DNA from: Lingula anatina
Taxonomy: Eukaryota > Brachiopoda > Lingulata > Lingulida > Lingulidae
DNA: 64,000 nt
Direction of reading: 5' to 3'
NCBI RefSeq assembly: GCF_001039355.2
Contig: NW_019775908.1
Span: 1 to 64,000, forward strand
Shown: piece by piece, positions 1-12,500 of the stretch
Position numbering within the stretch: position 1 is the first letter of the stretch
Layout of the letters: every line of letters begins with the position of its first letter
Notes under the pieces: model-generated
Told to the model about the DNA's origin: nothing
The model's database searches: none
What the model saw: the letters and a program-made list of their open reading frames with translations, nothing else
Made by a program: the position numbers and the translations under genes

Positions 1-464
1 TGTAGGTGGGTGCACACGCACATGTGTCACGCAGGCTCATGTACCTTTGAGTGCACAGGAGTGTTATATGCATAGGCAATGTACTTACATGAAGAATTGC
101 ATGACCCGCTAGGGGGGGGGGTCACCTCAAAATTTGTCCCTTTACGTAAGGTTTCTAGGCTTATATATAAATGGAAAGTTCTATTGTTATCAAAATGCCA
201 ACTTCTTAGCACTAATATGTAATCCTTCAAATTAACCTACTCAGTGGACTGACTTTTAGAATTGGGGGGATACTGGGAAGCCTCTATACTTACCAGGTTC
301 TTTACATTAATTAAAATAATTAAAAAAATCTGTACATGTACAGTAGCTAATTAAGCCTGCTGAACTCAGATACCCAGTCCCATAGTCAGTAGTGGCAACA
401 AAGCAAAATCATCTTTACTAGTAGATTGCTCCACAAATGATTAGTCCTGATATTTTTAATAAAA

Positions 465-650
465 ATGAATGCAGCATTTGAAATTTTTTTGAAACCAAGT
501 AGCACAGGGCTACTGGGCATGATCCTCCTTGACAGTGCAGGTAGTACATATGAAGCTATTAAAGAAATTGGTTTTAAGTACGCCATGCCATCTGAGCAAC
601 AGACTGTATTGATCAAAAATGCATATACTGCTTGTGTAGAGAATTTATAG
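465..650 (+). other. Unidentified small open reading frame
   Basis: A 61-codon frame whose C-terminal half reads like a normal protein (for example LDSAGSTYEAIKEIG) and is less AT-rich than the flanks. No promoter, splice site or neighbour supports it as a gene. It could be a terminal exon, a relic of a gene copy, or chance. Confidence 0.15.
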
Positions 651-876
651 AAACAGACCTCCAGGTTTGATAAGGAAGGAGAGTGAAATTCAGCACAAAC
701 AAAAACTGAAAACTTGTCTGAAGTATTATATAACTAGAAGATAAAAACCATGCCTACCTCCAGTGTTCAGGCTGGTGGTACAATAATAAGGGTTTAGCTA
801 CCTAACACCATAGGACTGTTATCATACTATGTATTGTATATATCATACATGTATGTATGCTTTCTCAGTGTTATAG

Positions 877-878
<2 letters not shown>

Positions 879-923
<45 letters not shown>
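879..923. repeat. (CA)n microsatellite
   Basis: About 22 uninterrupted CA units followed by a short TA run. Confidence 0.98.
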
Positions 924-929
<6 letters not shown>

Positions 930-1779
930 AGTAGGGTGTATTATGAGCCTTTTCAAAATAAATCAACAAAAGAATAGCTAACAGTCACACTCTCTATGCA
1001 GTTTGATTAATGGCAAGTCACCATGTCATGTACTAATCTCTCACTGAAATTCATCTTTGAATTACAGCAGTTTAAGTCTTGTTTATATTACTTGAGACAA
1101 GCAAAATATCAAGGAATGATAAAGATTTTTAAGCAAATCTTGTGACAGGTACTGTAAATTGCTTCTGTGTAGCTTTTGGGCTTCAATTGTCAAAGACATG
1201 CAATGATCACGTTACATCATCAAAATGTAAATTTTGCACAGTGCACACTCATATCTTTGTGGTAAATGTGGTTATACACTGTGACTATTATCATAATAGC
1301 AAAAACATGCATGTTTATGTATACTCATTTAAAGCCAATTAAGCAATATTCCAGATTGCATGATGAAAAAGATGTAAAAGGGAGATTAAAACATAATTAG
1401 TTTTCTGATTAAGGACGAGCCTGTAAGTAAATTATACATTACCCAAATACAGTCTTAACCATATTTTACCTGTGCCTTATAATCAGTTGTGGTCGGTGTT
1501 GCATATTTTGGTACTTTTGCAGTATCCCCACCACCTTATAAGTCTTTGGTTTTCAACATATTTCTAAACTAACTTACGTAGGTGGTGACTTTGAGCAATG
1601 TTTCTACTATTCAAATGAATCAGGTTGACATTTAACATACTGTTTTTTAAAAATATTTTTACTAAAAACTTCGAGCCCATCATGTTATGTGAGGGTTAGA
1701 GGATTCAGGTCATCCCAAGGGTGAAAATGTCAGTGGTCAAAAAACTTAAAAGTCAATATTATAAAAACAAAAAAAGGTT

Positions 1780-1783
<4 letters not shown>

Positions 1784-1814
<31 letters not shown>
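1784..1814. repeat. (CA)n microsatellite
   Basis: About 15 uninterrupted CA units. Confidence 0.98.
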
Positions 1815-1815
<1 letters not shown>

Positions 1816-2345
1816 TTGAAAAGCAGCTTGAGACATTGATCAAAATCACCACATATCTGAAATCTAAAAAACACTAAAAATGAGAGGTTTCTACTCGTGA
1901 TATGTGAAGGGAGGAGATGCTAATTAGTACCCAAATTTCTATTAACCAAGAACACCGATGTGAATTCAATGACTTATTTGAATGTCCAGCAATCAATGGC
2001 TTTGTTTTCTTGTTATTCCATACATTTTCATTAAGACAAGACCTTGGAAACATTAAAAGGACCAACTCAATAGAAAGGGTTGCTAATATCTTAGTGTGGG
2101 TAGTACGCGCATCAGTGGATCAATGGAGTTAGTTACTCTAAATATGACACGGTCATCATTTACGTTGCTCTGCAAATAGCAAATTAGGGTTATGATAGTA
2201 ATACAGCCTTAACCACACACATTCAAGTGTTGTTTATCCCTTCAAAAATTCACATATCCTGTACAAACTCTCAGAATGAAACAAGACGTCAAAATCTTAA
2301 CCCCACTTAATAAATCCGTAGTATTCCTAACCTTCTATTACACCT

Positions 2346-2662
2346 GCCTATGTCCGGCTGAGTAGGCCTACTGTCACCACAAGAGGCGACGCTTTAAGAC
2401 ACCTTGCGTCACTTACCTGCGAAAACAATTAATCAAATCATCCTCCTCTGTCTTTGAAACCACACCTGTCAAAGGCTCACTAAGAATAAGTATTTCAAAT
2501 TAATCACATCTACGTAAATGTGCGTAAATCTGGCAACGACTCTTACCTTGAATTTTATGAGATTACAGAAGTCGCCATCTTGCTTTTGTTGCACCTGGGC
2601 ACTTGACCTACTTCCGGGAGAGAACGACGAAACAGGTGTGCGAAATGAAATTTACATCACAT
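2346..2662 (-). promoter_or_regulatory. Promoter-like patch with a possible minus-strand first exon
   Basis: Higher GC than its surroundings. On the minus strand there is an ETS-like CCGGAAG (2617-2611), a YY1-type AAGATGGCG (2581-2573) and a strong splice donor after TTCAAG (GTAAGA, exon end 2547). A second GTAAGT donor-like site follows (exon end 2417). YY1 sites with ATG are common at TATA-less starts in animals. The ATG here runs into a stop after a few codons, so this would be a 5' UTR exon. Any coding part must lie to the left of the window or be missed by me. Confidence 0.3.
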
Positions 2663-3490
2663 GTTCTTTACAGTTATTGACAATTTACTTTTTTGGGACC
2701 TTTACAAATGTTTACTATTTTTACGTTAATCACGTCAAATTATACCAGTATGTATATTTGATATTGACAGTTTATTCATTTAGATATTTTTTTCCCCTGA
2801 ATTAGGCCCTATATGCAAAATTTTAAGAACGGATTAATAATATTTTAAAATGACAAAGATGGGGGGAGGGGGGGGTATTCTCGTCCAGATTATTAAGAAT
2901 ATATCAAGCAAAGTGCTTCCGACTGAAATTGTACGAAAATAGTCATAATAACAATAAAATAATAAATAAATATAAAACAAACAAGAGATCAATTAAAACA
3001 CTTGTTTTTGATGTTTATTAAAATACTTTGTCCAGTTTTTCAGTTTCATTTTATTTTCCATAATCTAATTCATTACTTTGTTTATGATTTTTTCGTAAAT
3101 AAAAATTAGACAGGAAAACATTGACCTACACCAGATAAGTACCATTCATGTTTACAGGGACTAATTTTGAATATAGGAATGGATTGGTAAATATGGAAAA
3201 TTGTCGTTTACCTCAGAAAAATCCATTTTTGGCCAAAATGAACAGTTATTATCCCTTAAAATCGTCACATCTATGCAGTGGTTTTAGTATGCATGAGAAT
3301 CATGCAGAAAGCACTTTTAATTTGTCATATACAATTCAAACTGCAAATCAATCTAATACCTAGCTAATTTAGAGATGCAGTGAAAAACAGAACAAGTATC
3401 AATTTATGTAAACCAAGACTATTTCAAAGCAGAGCAAGTCTGGAAGTATTAGGGATGCACACATTTCAGGGCACCCATTTTGGTGACTAT

Positions 3491-3662
3491 ACTGCACATC
3501 AGGGGTGGATCCAGGATTACTTGAAGGGGTGGGGGGTGGGGGGTCCACAGATGCTAAGCTGACTCTTACCCCCTCTACTTTGGTGTGGGTTTGGGGCCTG
3601 GTGAAGGAGGGGGGGGTGTCAGGATCTCCCTGGACCCCCACCCCCGCATCGCCACTGCACAT
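3491..3662. mobile_element. Short hAT-like non-autonomous element
   Basis: The direct repeat ACTGCACAT occurs at 3491-3499 and 3654-3662. Between them, the left end starts CAGGGGTGGATCC and the right end, read on the minus strand, reads CAGTGGCGATGCGGGGG. CAGxGGxG ends and short host duplications suit a hAT-type MITE, but the exact boundary and duplication length are ambiguous. The interior is G-rich and encodes nothing recognisable; small open frames over it are by-products. Confidence 0.45.
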
Positions 3663-5131
3663 GGTATGCAAGGAAGCCACATTAGAACTGATACCATACA
3701 ATAAAATATATGAAATTTTTTTATAACATCAAGCATACCTATAATTTTATAACAAGTCCTGAACTATCAGATAAAGTAAGTCAAAGTTTTCATAAAAATA
3801 TACAATTTATTTCTCCACAAAGTATTTGTTAAGATCCCTAAGGTATGGAGTGTACTGCTATATATAATCTAACAGTAAAGAGTTAATAATGCTGATATTG
3901 TAGAAGAGGAAAAAATGGTCAATATATCAATGCAATGACCAAATTATATAATCACAATGACTAATAGCGATAATATATCCACTGTAGCATCACACCATAT
4001 ACTTGTAATGTTCAAAAATATTTCCAAAATGTACACAAAGAAATAGACCTTGCTCTGTTCAAGAGAGACAGACCAAGAACTTATCAAAACTTCTTTTAAT
4101 ATTGATATTGCAAATATCTAAATATTGTTGTGATATTTAGTGATCTTTTAACATAAAAATAAGTTTTTGTTGAAGAAAGATTTCATATACTTTGTTAAAA
4201 ATCAAGCTGTTCCTTTTTTATACAAATAATTACAATATTGGCTTAATGTTTTTTTTTTCCACAAAATTTTCATTTTGTTTTAATTTGCAGGATTAACTTA
4301 CTGAATATGTAATGTAACAAACTTGGGAAGCGATGCATCACATTAGCCTAAGTGGGACATTGAGCATCATAAAAATCTTAAAGGTGATTTGTGCTTTTTG
4401 TCATTTTCTCCTGATTATCATAAATCCATAATAATGGCACATCTATACAAGATTATCAGTGAAAAACATATATTAATATCAAAAACTCAGTGATCTCCAT
4501 TTACATTACATTTACTCACACTTCTAACCCATGTAAGTTATTGAGGTAAAGCTCAATCCACAATATCCTAATCTTGCAAGGGAGTTAAGTTACATTGGTT
4601 TCAGTCTTAAGGAAATTCAATACTAACCACAGCACTGTTATCTTAACCTATAAATATCATACATAAGTGAATGTTGCATTGGTGTGGGACAAATTTTTCT
4701 TCCAGTCTTCTTAAAGCTTTTATATTTATACAATATCAATAAAATTTCCATCTGAAGATGTCTATATAAATGCTACATGACATACATTTAAAGCCAGAAG
4801 GAAAAAGCATCAACATGTCTTATATACTGTAAAATATATTTTTATCTTCTACCTTTTTCTGAACCAAGATAAAAGTTCTTGGAATGTTGAGTACACCAAG
4901 GAAGCCAACATAGACGTATTTCTAGGATAATGTAGTAAAACAAACTGCAAAGTGCTATTTTGGATTTTCGTCTGGAATCTTCATATCAACTCTACTGTTA
5001 CATTGACAGATTTTTCCTAACAATTTATCAGTAATTAATACAATAAAAATATTGTTATTCTGTGTTAAATAAGCTCTTCAGATCATACTTGTCTTCAAAT
5101 TTTTTTGTTTGTTGTATTTGCCTCAGACCTT

Positions 5132-5137
5132 TTTATT
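5132..5137 (-). terminator. Candidate polyadenylation signal of the receptor gene
   Basis: An AATAAA hexamer on the minus strand lies about 500 bases after the stop codon. Another occurs at 3806-3811. Which one, if either, is used cannot be told from sequence alone. Confidence 0.3.
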
Positions 5138-5637
5138 CAGTCTATTAATCCAGTTATATGTGTTAACTACTGTGTAACAATACAGTCTCATGGTTACGTC
5201 TTCCAAGCTGTGCAGCCTACAAGTTAATCAATTTTTAATTTTTTTTTTCTATTGTTAAATCACCAACAAACAAATCAAAAATTGGTATGACAGTTCTTTG
5301 AGGAATATTTTATGTACAAGCATGAAGGATCAAGCTTCTGCAAATGGCAACATCAGCACAAACTATCTTCAAACAGTAGGACCAACTCTTTATGTAATAG
5401 CGTAACATTTTATCTGGAATTATTTAGTAAATAGGAATTCAATTTTTCATCAGAGCTGGAAGACTGCACCCATACAAGAACAATTATTTTGTATGGGTTT
5501 GATATATCACTTCGTAATAAAGTTTCATCATAACGACCAACATCAATTCTGCTTTGTGCGAGATATACTCCCTCCAGAGTTTTGCCTCATCTGTGGAATG
5601 ATCATCAAGAATTTTTATGCTCAAAAAATCTTTGGTC

Positions 5638-6302
5638 TCATAAATCTGTATTAGCGACTAAAACATCAGTGTCGTAATCGTTTTCCGTTACTGAAGGACA
5701 GAGTTCTTTATGTGGTATATGGACTGTGATCTCTGATGACTGGTTGTCTGCTACCCCATTGGAGTGAGTGGGGCTGGTCATGTCCTTTTTTTTAGGGGGT
5801 TTAGCAGGTTCTAATCCTGTTATATTGTCATACATTGGGTTAGAGAAATTGGTCGGTTTGTTGTAGTCTTCAAAATTCTCCGTTTTGTTGTACTCTGGTT
5901 CCATTGCATCCTATGAGAAAAAAGATGAGCACTTTAGACCAATGAATAAAAAGAAAATTTCCAGTTAATGAAGCATATATATATATAAAATATGTTGTCA
6001 CAGGCAATATGCAAAAAAAGAAAAATAAATAAATAAAAATAAAAAATACTGAACACTTTAAAGTTCCCAATCTTCTGTCTTTTGTCTCTACTGAGTATCC
6101 AAACTAAACCCTCAAATCTTTTACTGATCACATTTCTATACAACATGTGACTATGCTTACCCCATTCTGTGCCACAGAGCTGTCATATACAAAGTCTGGC
6201 GTGCTGATGGCCACATCATTGCCTCCATGGAAAGCCACCGTTCCTGCAGGTGCCCCGGGTCTGAACTCGCCCCCACCAGTAGAATGCAGGGCCTTGTTCA
6301 TA
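5638..6302 (-). CDS. LRP2: LRP2-like exons 80-81: cytoplasmic tail with NPxY motif
   Basis: Exons are 6302-6161 and 5910-5638 (stop TGA at 5640-5638). The tail has about 140 residues. It carries one FxNPxY signal (FSNPMY, residues about 4315-4320) that overlaps a YxxI signal (YDNI), and a proline-lysine stretch (EPAKPPKKK) that could bind SH3 domains. The C-terminus is T-D-L, which fits a class I PDZ ligand. In megalin, NPxY motifs bind PTB adaptors such as Dab2 for clathrin uptake. Vertebrate megalin has more than one NPxY-type motif; only one is visible here. Confidence 0.9.
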
Positions 6303-6529
6303 CTGAAACCATAACAACAACTATTTCGATATGCAGGGGAATCATTTGATGTAATTACTAAAATACTGAGGTTGGATTATAAATATCAAATGCATCTTTT
6401 TTTGAAAAAATTGCTGCAATAATTATACCTTATGTGCCTTTAAGATAAAAAACAGTTTAATTCTGAATACCTTTTTTCCTAGGATGCATTTGATGTCATC
6501 CAAGATAGCTTAACAATTAAAAAAAAATC

Positions 6530-6582
<53 letters not shown>

Positions 6583-9500
6583 AAGAGAGAGAGAAATCTT
6601 ACCTTCTTCTTCTCAGAAATAGGAAAACAACAATAATGACCACTAATAGGATGACCACAAGTATAATGGGGACCACAATGGCAGCTGTTTCTGAAATAAC
6701 ACATTTACTGGGAATGTTTCAACTAAGAAAGGGAAATAATTAAGTAACAGGGACTTATTTATAATGACAAAAAATGCCATACAGCAATTTGACAAAAACA
6801 ACCAATACTGACATAAGATGAATATACTTAGATGCAAAATGTTAGAAGAAACTTCCTATGAGATATGACAATCAACAAATTGTAAATTTTAAGCAAATAC
6901 AGATTTTCAAATTTGACCTCAAAAAGGATCTTGAAAATGATTCTGTGTATGGTTTACTATCAACTTACGTGAATTTGCATCAGCTCCAGTGAATGCTGAA
7001 GGCTCCTTTTCACAGTATTCCCCATAATAGTCTGAAATTTGATCAAATTTATTCAAATACAGAGTGACAAAATTATTGACTTTAAATAAAATAAAAAAAT
7101 ATATATAACCCCACTATTTTAAATGAAGGCAAGCCAGGCTGCATTTTTCTTGAATACCAATTCATTAACTCGGGCAAATTTCAGAAGATATACAGCCAAC
7201 ATACCACAGCAAACCCTGGTTCTTCTAAACTTCACATTTTGCCATGATTGCATTTTTGATTTGTAAAGTCATCGGCTTGGCAACAACTGTATTTCCTCTT
7301 CCTGTTGAGGTCTTCATAAATGTGTTTGCTGTGCTTTGTGATAGTTGATACAAATTACATTTTCACCTCAATTACAACAACATTTTCAACTTTTGTCATT
7401 TTTTTCCCTAGCCAATATACTTACTATTCAAGCACAAACACACCAGTCCACCAGTTTCTGGATCTAGCTTACATTTGCCACCATTCTTGCAAGGACATGT
7501 CTGACTTGGGGTGGGTTTTACTGTCTCCTCAGCTAAAAAATACAATAGACAATTAAATTGTGTTGCATTTCTCTATAAAGAGAATAAGTAACAATTACAT
7601 CATGTCTCAAAAGCGAAAATCACACACGTCATTTACATTATTCTTCCTCACCTGCATCACAAATAGTCTTGTTGGCATCTTTGAAGTCAGCGCCATCTGG
7701 GCAGACACAAGTGGCACCACCTGGTGTCAGTAGACATAGAGGCCAGCAGCCTTTGCTGCTGCATCGATTTTTTACTGCAATGAAATTATTTTTAAACCAT
7801 TGATTAACATGGCGACCATATGTACATGAGTACATGTACTGCAAAAATATTCCCATCTATTTTTTTCATATTCTACATCTATTATTCAATTAAAAAATTT
7901 TCTATCAAATTTAAGAAATATATCTTTGACACATTCCAAAATTTCTGTTTTCTCTTTGGTCATAACCAACATATATAAAAGTTACATAAAAGCTGCAAAA
8001 ATAAATAAATAAAATATTAAAAATAATAATAATTGCAGACTTTCTTACTTGCAAGATCATATCTATTCTGTTGGAATACTTTAATGTCTGTCGGCATGAG
8101 TAACCCTGACTGGAGAGTTCGGTTGATACCCCGACCAAACTTATCCATCTCCATCACCTTCCCCTCCTGCTGGGACACCCAGTACATGCTGCTCTCAAAT
8201 ACATCCATGCTAAATGGGTGATTCAGGCCTGTGATACAAGAAGAGAATATTGTTTCTTGTTCTACAATGTAGGTGTATAAGGCAGTCAGTGATACTGCTT
8301 CAAGGTAACATACCTATAGAAATTGTTATAAATAATAAATATGAAGCACTGGAAACTTACAAGAAATGTTATCATATTTTTAGCTTTGCTTGAGAAAGAA
8401 GTTTCACATTAAGCATTGGAAAAGCTGGGACTTTCAATACTTCGATCAATTTTTTCTTTTGAACCTAAATCCTCAGAAATAAATGGCAGCACTATACGTT
8501 TAATATTTTTGGATTATAACATGCCTGTAAGTAATAAATGATGCTATGTTATTTCATATTAAAATATTTTTACATTCTTCATAACTTACCTACAGAAACC
8601 ACCACTACTCTTCCAGTGCCATCAGCATTCATGGATTCTATTTTGTTCTCCTTGGAGTCACACCAGTACACTCTGTTATTCATTGTATAGTCTATAGTAA
8701 TACCAGTGGGATTGCCAAGACGCTGGTTGATTAAAATGGAACGATTTCCTCCATTCATCCACGCAGCTTCGATTCTTGGACTACTACCACCAAGATCAGT
8801 CCAGTACATCCAACTGTTATAGAACAGATACAGAATGGTGGTTGAGTTTGATATTTCTTTCAAATATCTGTTGCATACAACTCAGATATAGGCCTAAAAT
8901 TAAATATTTTTTTTGATAATGAAATCAAAGAATATATAAGTTATCTATAAGGAATAAATGACTGAAAGATACTAATTCCTACCCTAGAGAAGGGTTCACA
9001 GCAATAGATGCTGGATGAACCATTCGATCTTTGACCAATGTTTTCTTGTAACGGCCATCAGATGTTACAACATAAATCCCTCCTTTTTTGGCATCTGTCC
9101 AGTATAAATTTCTGAAAGAAAAATAAAATTAACTTTGAAACAAAAACAAAGTCAAATGGATCTGCTTGTATATGTCAATGTTGTATGGCAACTTATTATA
9201 ACAAAATAAAGTAATTCACACTTAATGCATGCACAGTAAATTCACTATACCAAATCAACTTGTGAAAGAAAAAAAACTTTTAATTTGAGAGCAAAAGAGT
9301 CAGATAAATTCTGGTGGAAAAAATACCACTGAGCTACAATGTGAAAGCTTTACAGGCCCATAGCCAGGGGGTGTTTTGAGGGTGTTTTGAACGAACCCCC
9401 TTTTTACACACACAGGTTTCATGATAAAAGGTACAGTTTTTTCCCAAAATAACCCATTCTTACTGGCCAAAGGCCTGTTTTATATAGCCAGTCTGTCCCA

Positions 9501-12500
9501 ATAAAGGGGTTTCCAGTTTTTATTCCATCAGAGGCACCATCTATAGTGGTGAAACAAGATCACATGGCATGCTCAAAACTGACTGTATACCAATAAAGTT
9601 CAATTGTAATTATTTGCACCAGAAGGTTTTACATATTTTTTTCTCTCATGACATTCACAATGTCAACTCTTATTTCCTTGAGCAAAAAACATCTCTAGAT
9701 AATTATTTATCTCCTTACTTGGCAACCCAGTCAAAAGCAATGCCCTCAGCTTGTTCTATGCCTATGATTTGGAGATCTTGAGCATGGCCCTGTATGGTAG
9801 GGTCATCGGGGATATAGGCACGTTTTAAAGTTTTCAATGAGCTGTCACTCCAGTACACAGTTCTTCCAGCAGGATCAAAATCAATGGCTTGTACCCTCTG
9901 TTCTGTCATGATGGTATCTATGTATTCCATGTTCTTCACATTAGGTCTGAACTGACGGATTTCATGACCCGCTGAGAAGAGGAATACTGATGCAGCACCT
10001 GAGATAAAGAAAAGGATAAAATGTTTATTTTAGATAGAAACAGTAATGCCTTCATTACTTAATATCTTCTTGAAAAACTATAAACAAATACTGGGATTTT
10101 CTTTCATTTACTAAAATATTAAAACAGTAATAACAATAGTAGTAGGGATTTCATATGACTAAAATTATCTTTCCTCTATTTTTAAACTCACCAACATTTG
10201 GAATGGAGTAATTTACATTGAAAAACTTTCTTGCATAATTATATACTCTCAAACTTCTTTTCTTACCTGTCCCCCGGCATTTTGTGCCCCTGCTACTTGT
10301 ATCTGTGAACCCTGCAGCACACTGGCACTTGTATGTTCCTTTAAGATTGGAACACTGCTGAGGACAGTTGTTACCCCAAGATGCACATTCATCCACATCT
10401 AAAACCAACATGTAGGAAAATAATCCAAGGAACAGTCCAAAAAACTTTCATAAAATCTGGCTTGTTTCATTTGACAGATACTTGACTCATTAATGTTCCA
10501 CCATAAAAGGACATTTAACTAAATTTCATTTGAATAATAAAGCAAAATATTGCCCTGCTCTTGAAAGTATCAAATTATTTTTGTTTTGTTTTGGAAACTT
10601 ATGTTTTATATCACAAAGATCTTTTTCACAATAAAAAGAAAAAAGTCAACAAACTGAACCCCACCATCACAAGACTTCCTATCTGTCAGTGATATTTTGT
10701 AACCATCAAAACAGGAACAGAGGTAGCCTCCTTGGCTTAACATGGTACAGTTCTGTTCACAACCACCATTGTTTATGTCACATGTGGCGCCATCTTTATC
10801 TAATTTTTAAATAAATATACAAATTGGATGATTCATCAGCATTCAAGGTGTTTGATTAAAAATATGATTGTAGATCAACAAATGATTGTAGATCAACACG
10901 TGCTGTTTATACACGAGTAACTCACATTAGGTCATTAATTAATATGTATGTAGTATGACAAAATATACATTTTACATGATATCTGATAAAACATGATTAC
11001 ATGATATTTGTTCAAACAAATATTACACTTTGAAGACTGCTCTATCATTTATTTCATAATATTAATAAATTTGCATAAGAAAGATCTCAAGTTCTTTTCA
11101 ATTCTAAACATTTTGTTTCCATCTTTCTTCATTCTTTTTATAAAATATAAGGTACATTTTTGGAAATCAAAACTTACGACATCCATTTTCATCAGAGCTG
11201 TCCCCACAGTCATCAACGTTATCACATATTTTGTCTGCTGTCACACATTTCTTATTTTCACATTTATACTGCTGCTCTGTACACTGTGCTGGTGGAGGTG
11301 TGCCTGTAATATGGAACAAATTATTATTTCAATTTATTTTTGTCATTTTTTAAGTAATCACATCTGATTTTTGAATACCACACTTTCAAACAGAAAATAT
11401 ATCCTCATAAATACAAAAGTTGTTCTTATCTGTAAAGTTACAATCCAGAATGAACCACTTATTGAATAACAATCTCTTAAAATACTCACACAGATCGTGA
11501 TTGTTTTCATCGGAACCATCTCCGCAGTTGTCAACTTTATCACACAATCGCCATCTTGGAATGCACTTGAAGTTGTCACACCTGAAGCGAGTTGTCTCGG
11601 GACATTGAATTGAGGCGCACACTTGAGGACGCTCGTCTGAGTCGTCTCCACAGTCATCGTCCCCATCACATCTCCATTCGTTAGGTATACAGATCTGAAA
11701 ATATAAATATTTTCTAATTATGGAATATTTCAATAAGTATGAAACATTCATTTACGATCTTTGATACACTAACTACACAACCAAGTTTCCTCCTTCTTCA
11801 TGGTAAAAATATTGTATTATGAAGACTTCATGTATGTTATAGAGTTTGTTCAGTAATTATCCACAGAAATTATTTTTAAATACATAAATGGGGGCCCATT
11901 GCCAAAAATATACGGCAAATTTACTATCTGTTATAGCAGGAAACTTTAATTGTGAAAACCCATACTACATACTAAAATATAATAGCCTGTTTAAGAAGGC
12001 AGACATGTAGCTGTAATGATGTAAGTTGTCATAGGCACCACATACACAACTATTATTTTCATAATGGTGATTCACAATGACATGTATCAAAACATATGCA
12101 ATAATGCATCCCAATGTCCTCATACTTACAGTATTGTCACATCCAAACACATTAACAGGGCAGTAGCGTCCTGGGAATCGTGTTGTACAGTTGGTCTCGT
12201 CAGAAGTGTCCAGGCAGTCGCGCACTCCATCACATATAGCTGCTTTACTGACACAGTGACCACTGTTACAACTGAACTGGTCTTCCATACAAGTATATTC
12301 ATCTAATAATAATAATAATAATGATAATAATTTTAATTCTAATAATAGTAATTTCGAAAGCATTCCTACAGATCTTAAGGTTTTGTACATTCTGACTTTT
12401 CTCCCAAAGTCAGGAAAATATTCTGAATTCACATTATGCATAAAACAGGAGTCTAGCAAATTTCACCAAAAATTATTATTATTAGGAAATTTTAAGCTTT

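Larger units (their letters stand above)
1..2345. other. Intergenic or intronic DNA with two CA microsatellites
   Basis: AT-rich sequence. It holds (CA)n tracts at 879-923 and 1784-1814. One open frame at 465-650 (plus strand) has protein-like composition but matches no family I know. Nothing else is supported. If the patch near 2.5 kb is a promoter, this could be the first intron of a minus-strand gene. Confidence 0.5.
2663..5637. other. Presumed 3' UTR and intergenic DNA after the receptor gene
   Basis: AT-rich sequence without a convincing reading frame. The proximal part should be the receptor 3' UTR. It also contains a G-run at 2861-2874 and a short hAT-like element at 3491-3662. I see no exon of a known family. 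Confidence 0.6.

Noticed and set aside
3399-3726. Proline/glycine-rich open frames on both strands
   Set aside because: They lie inside the G-rich hAT-like element and come from its base composition.
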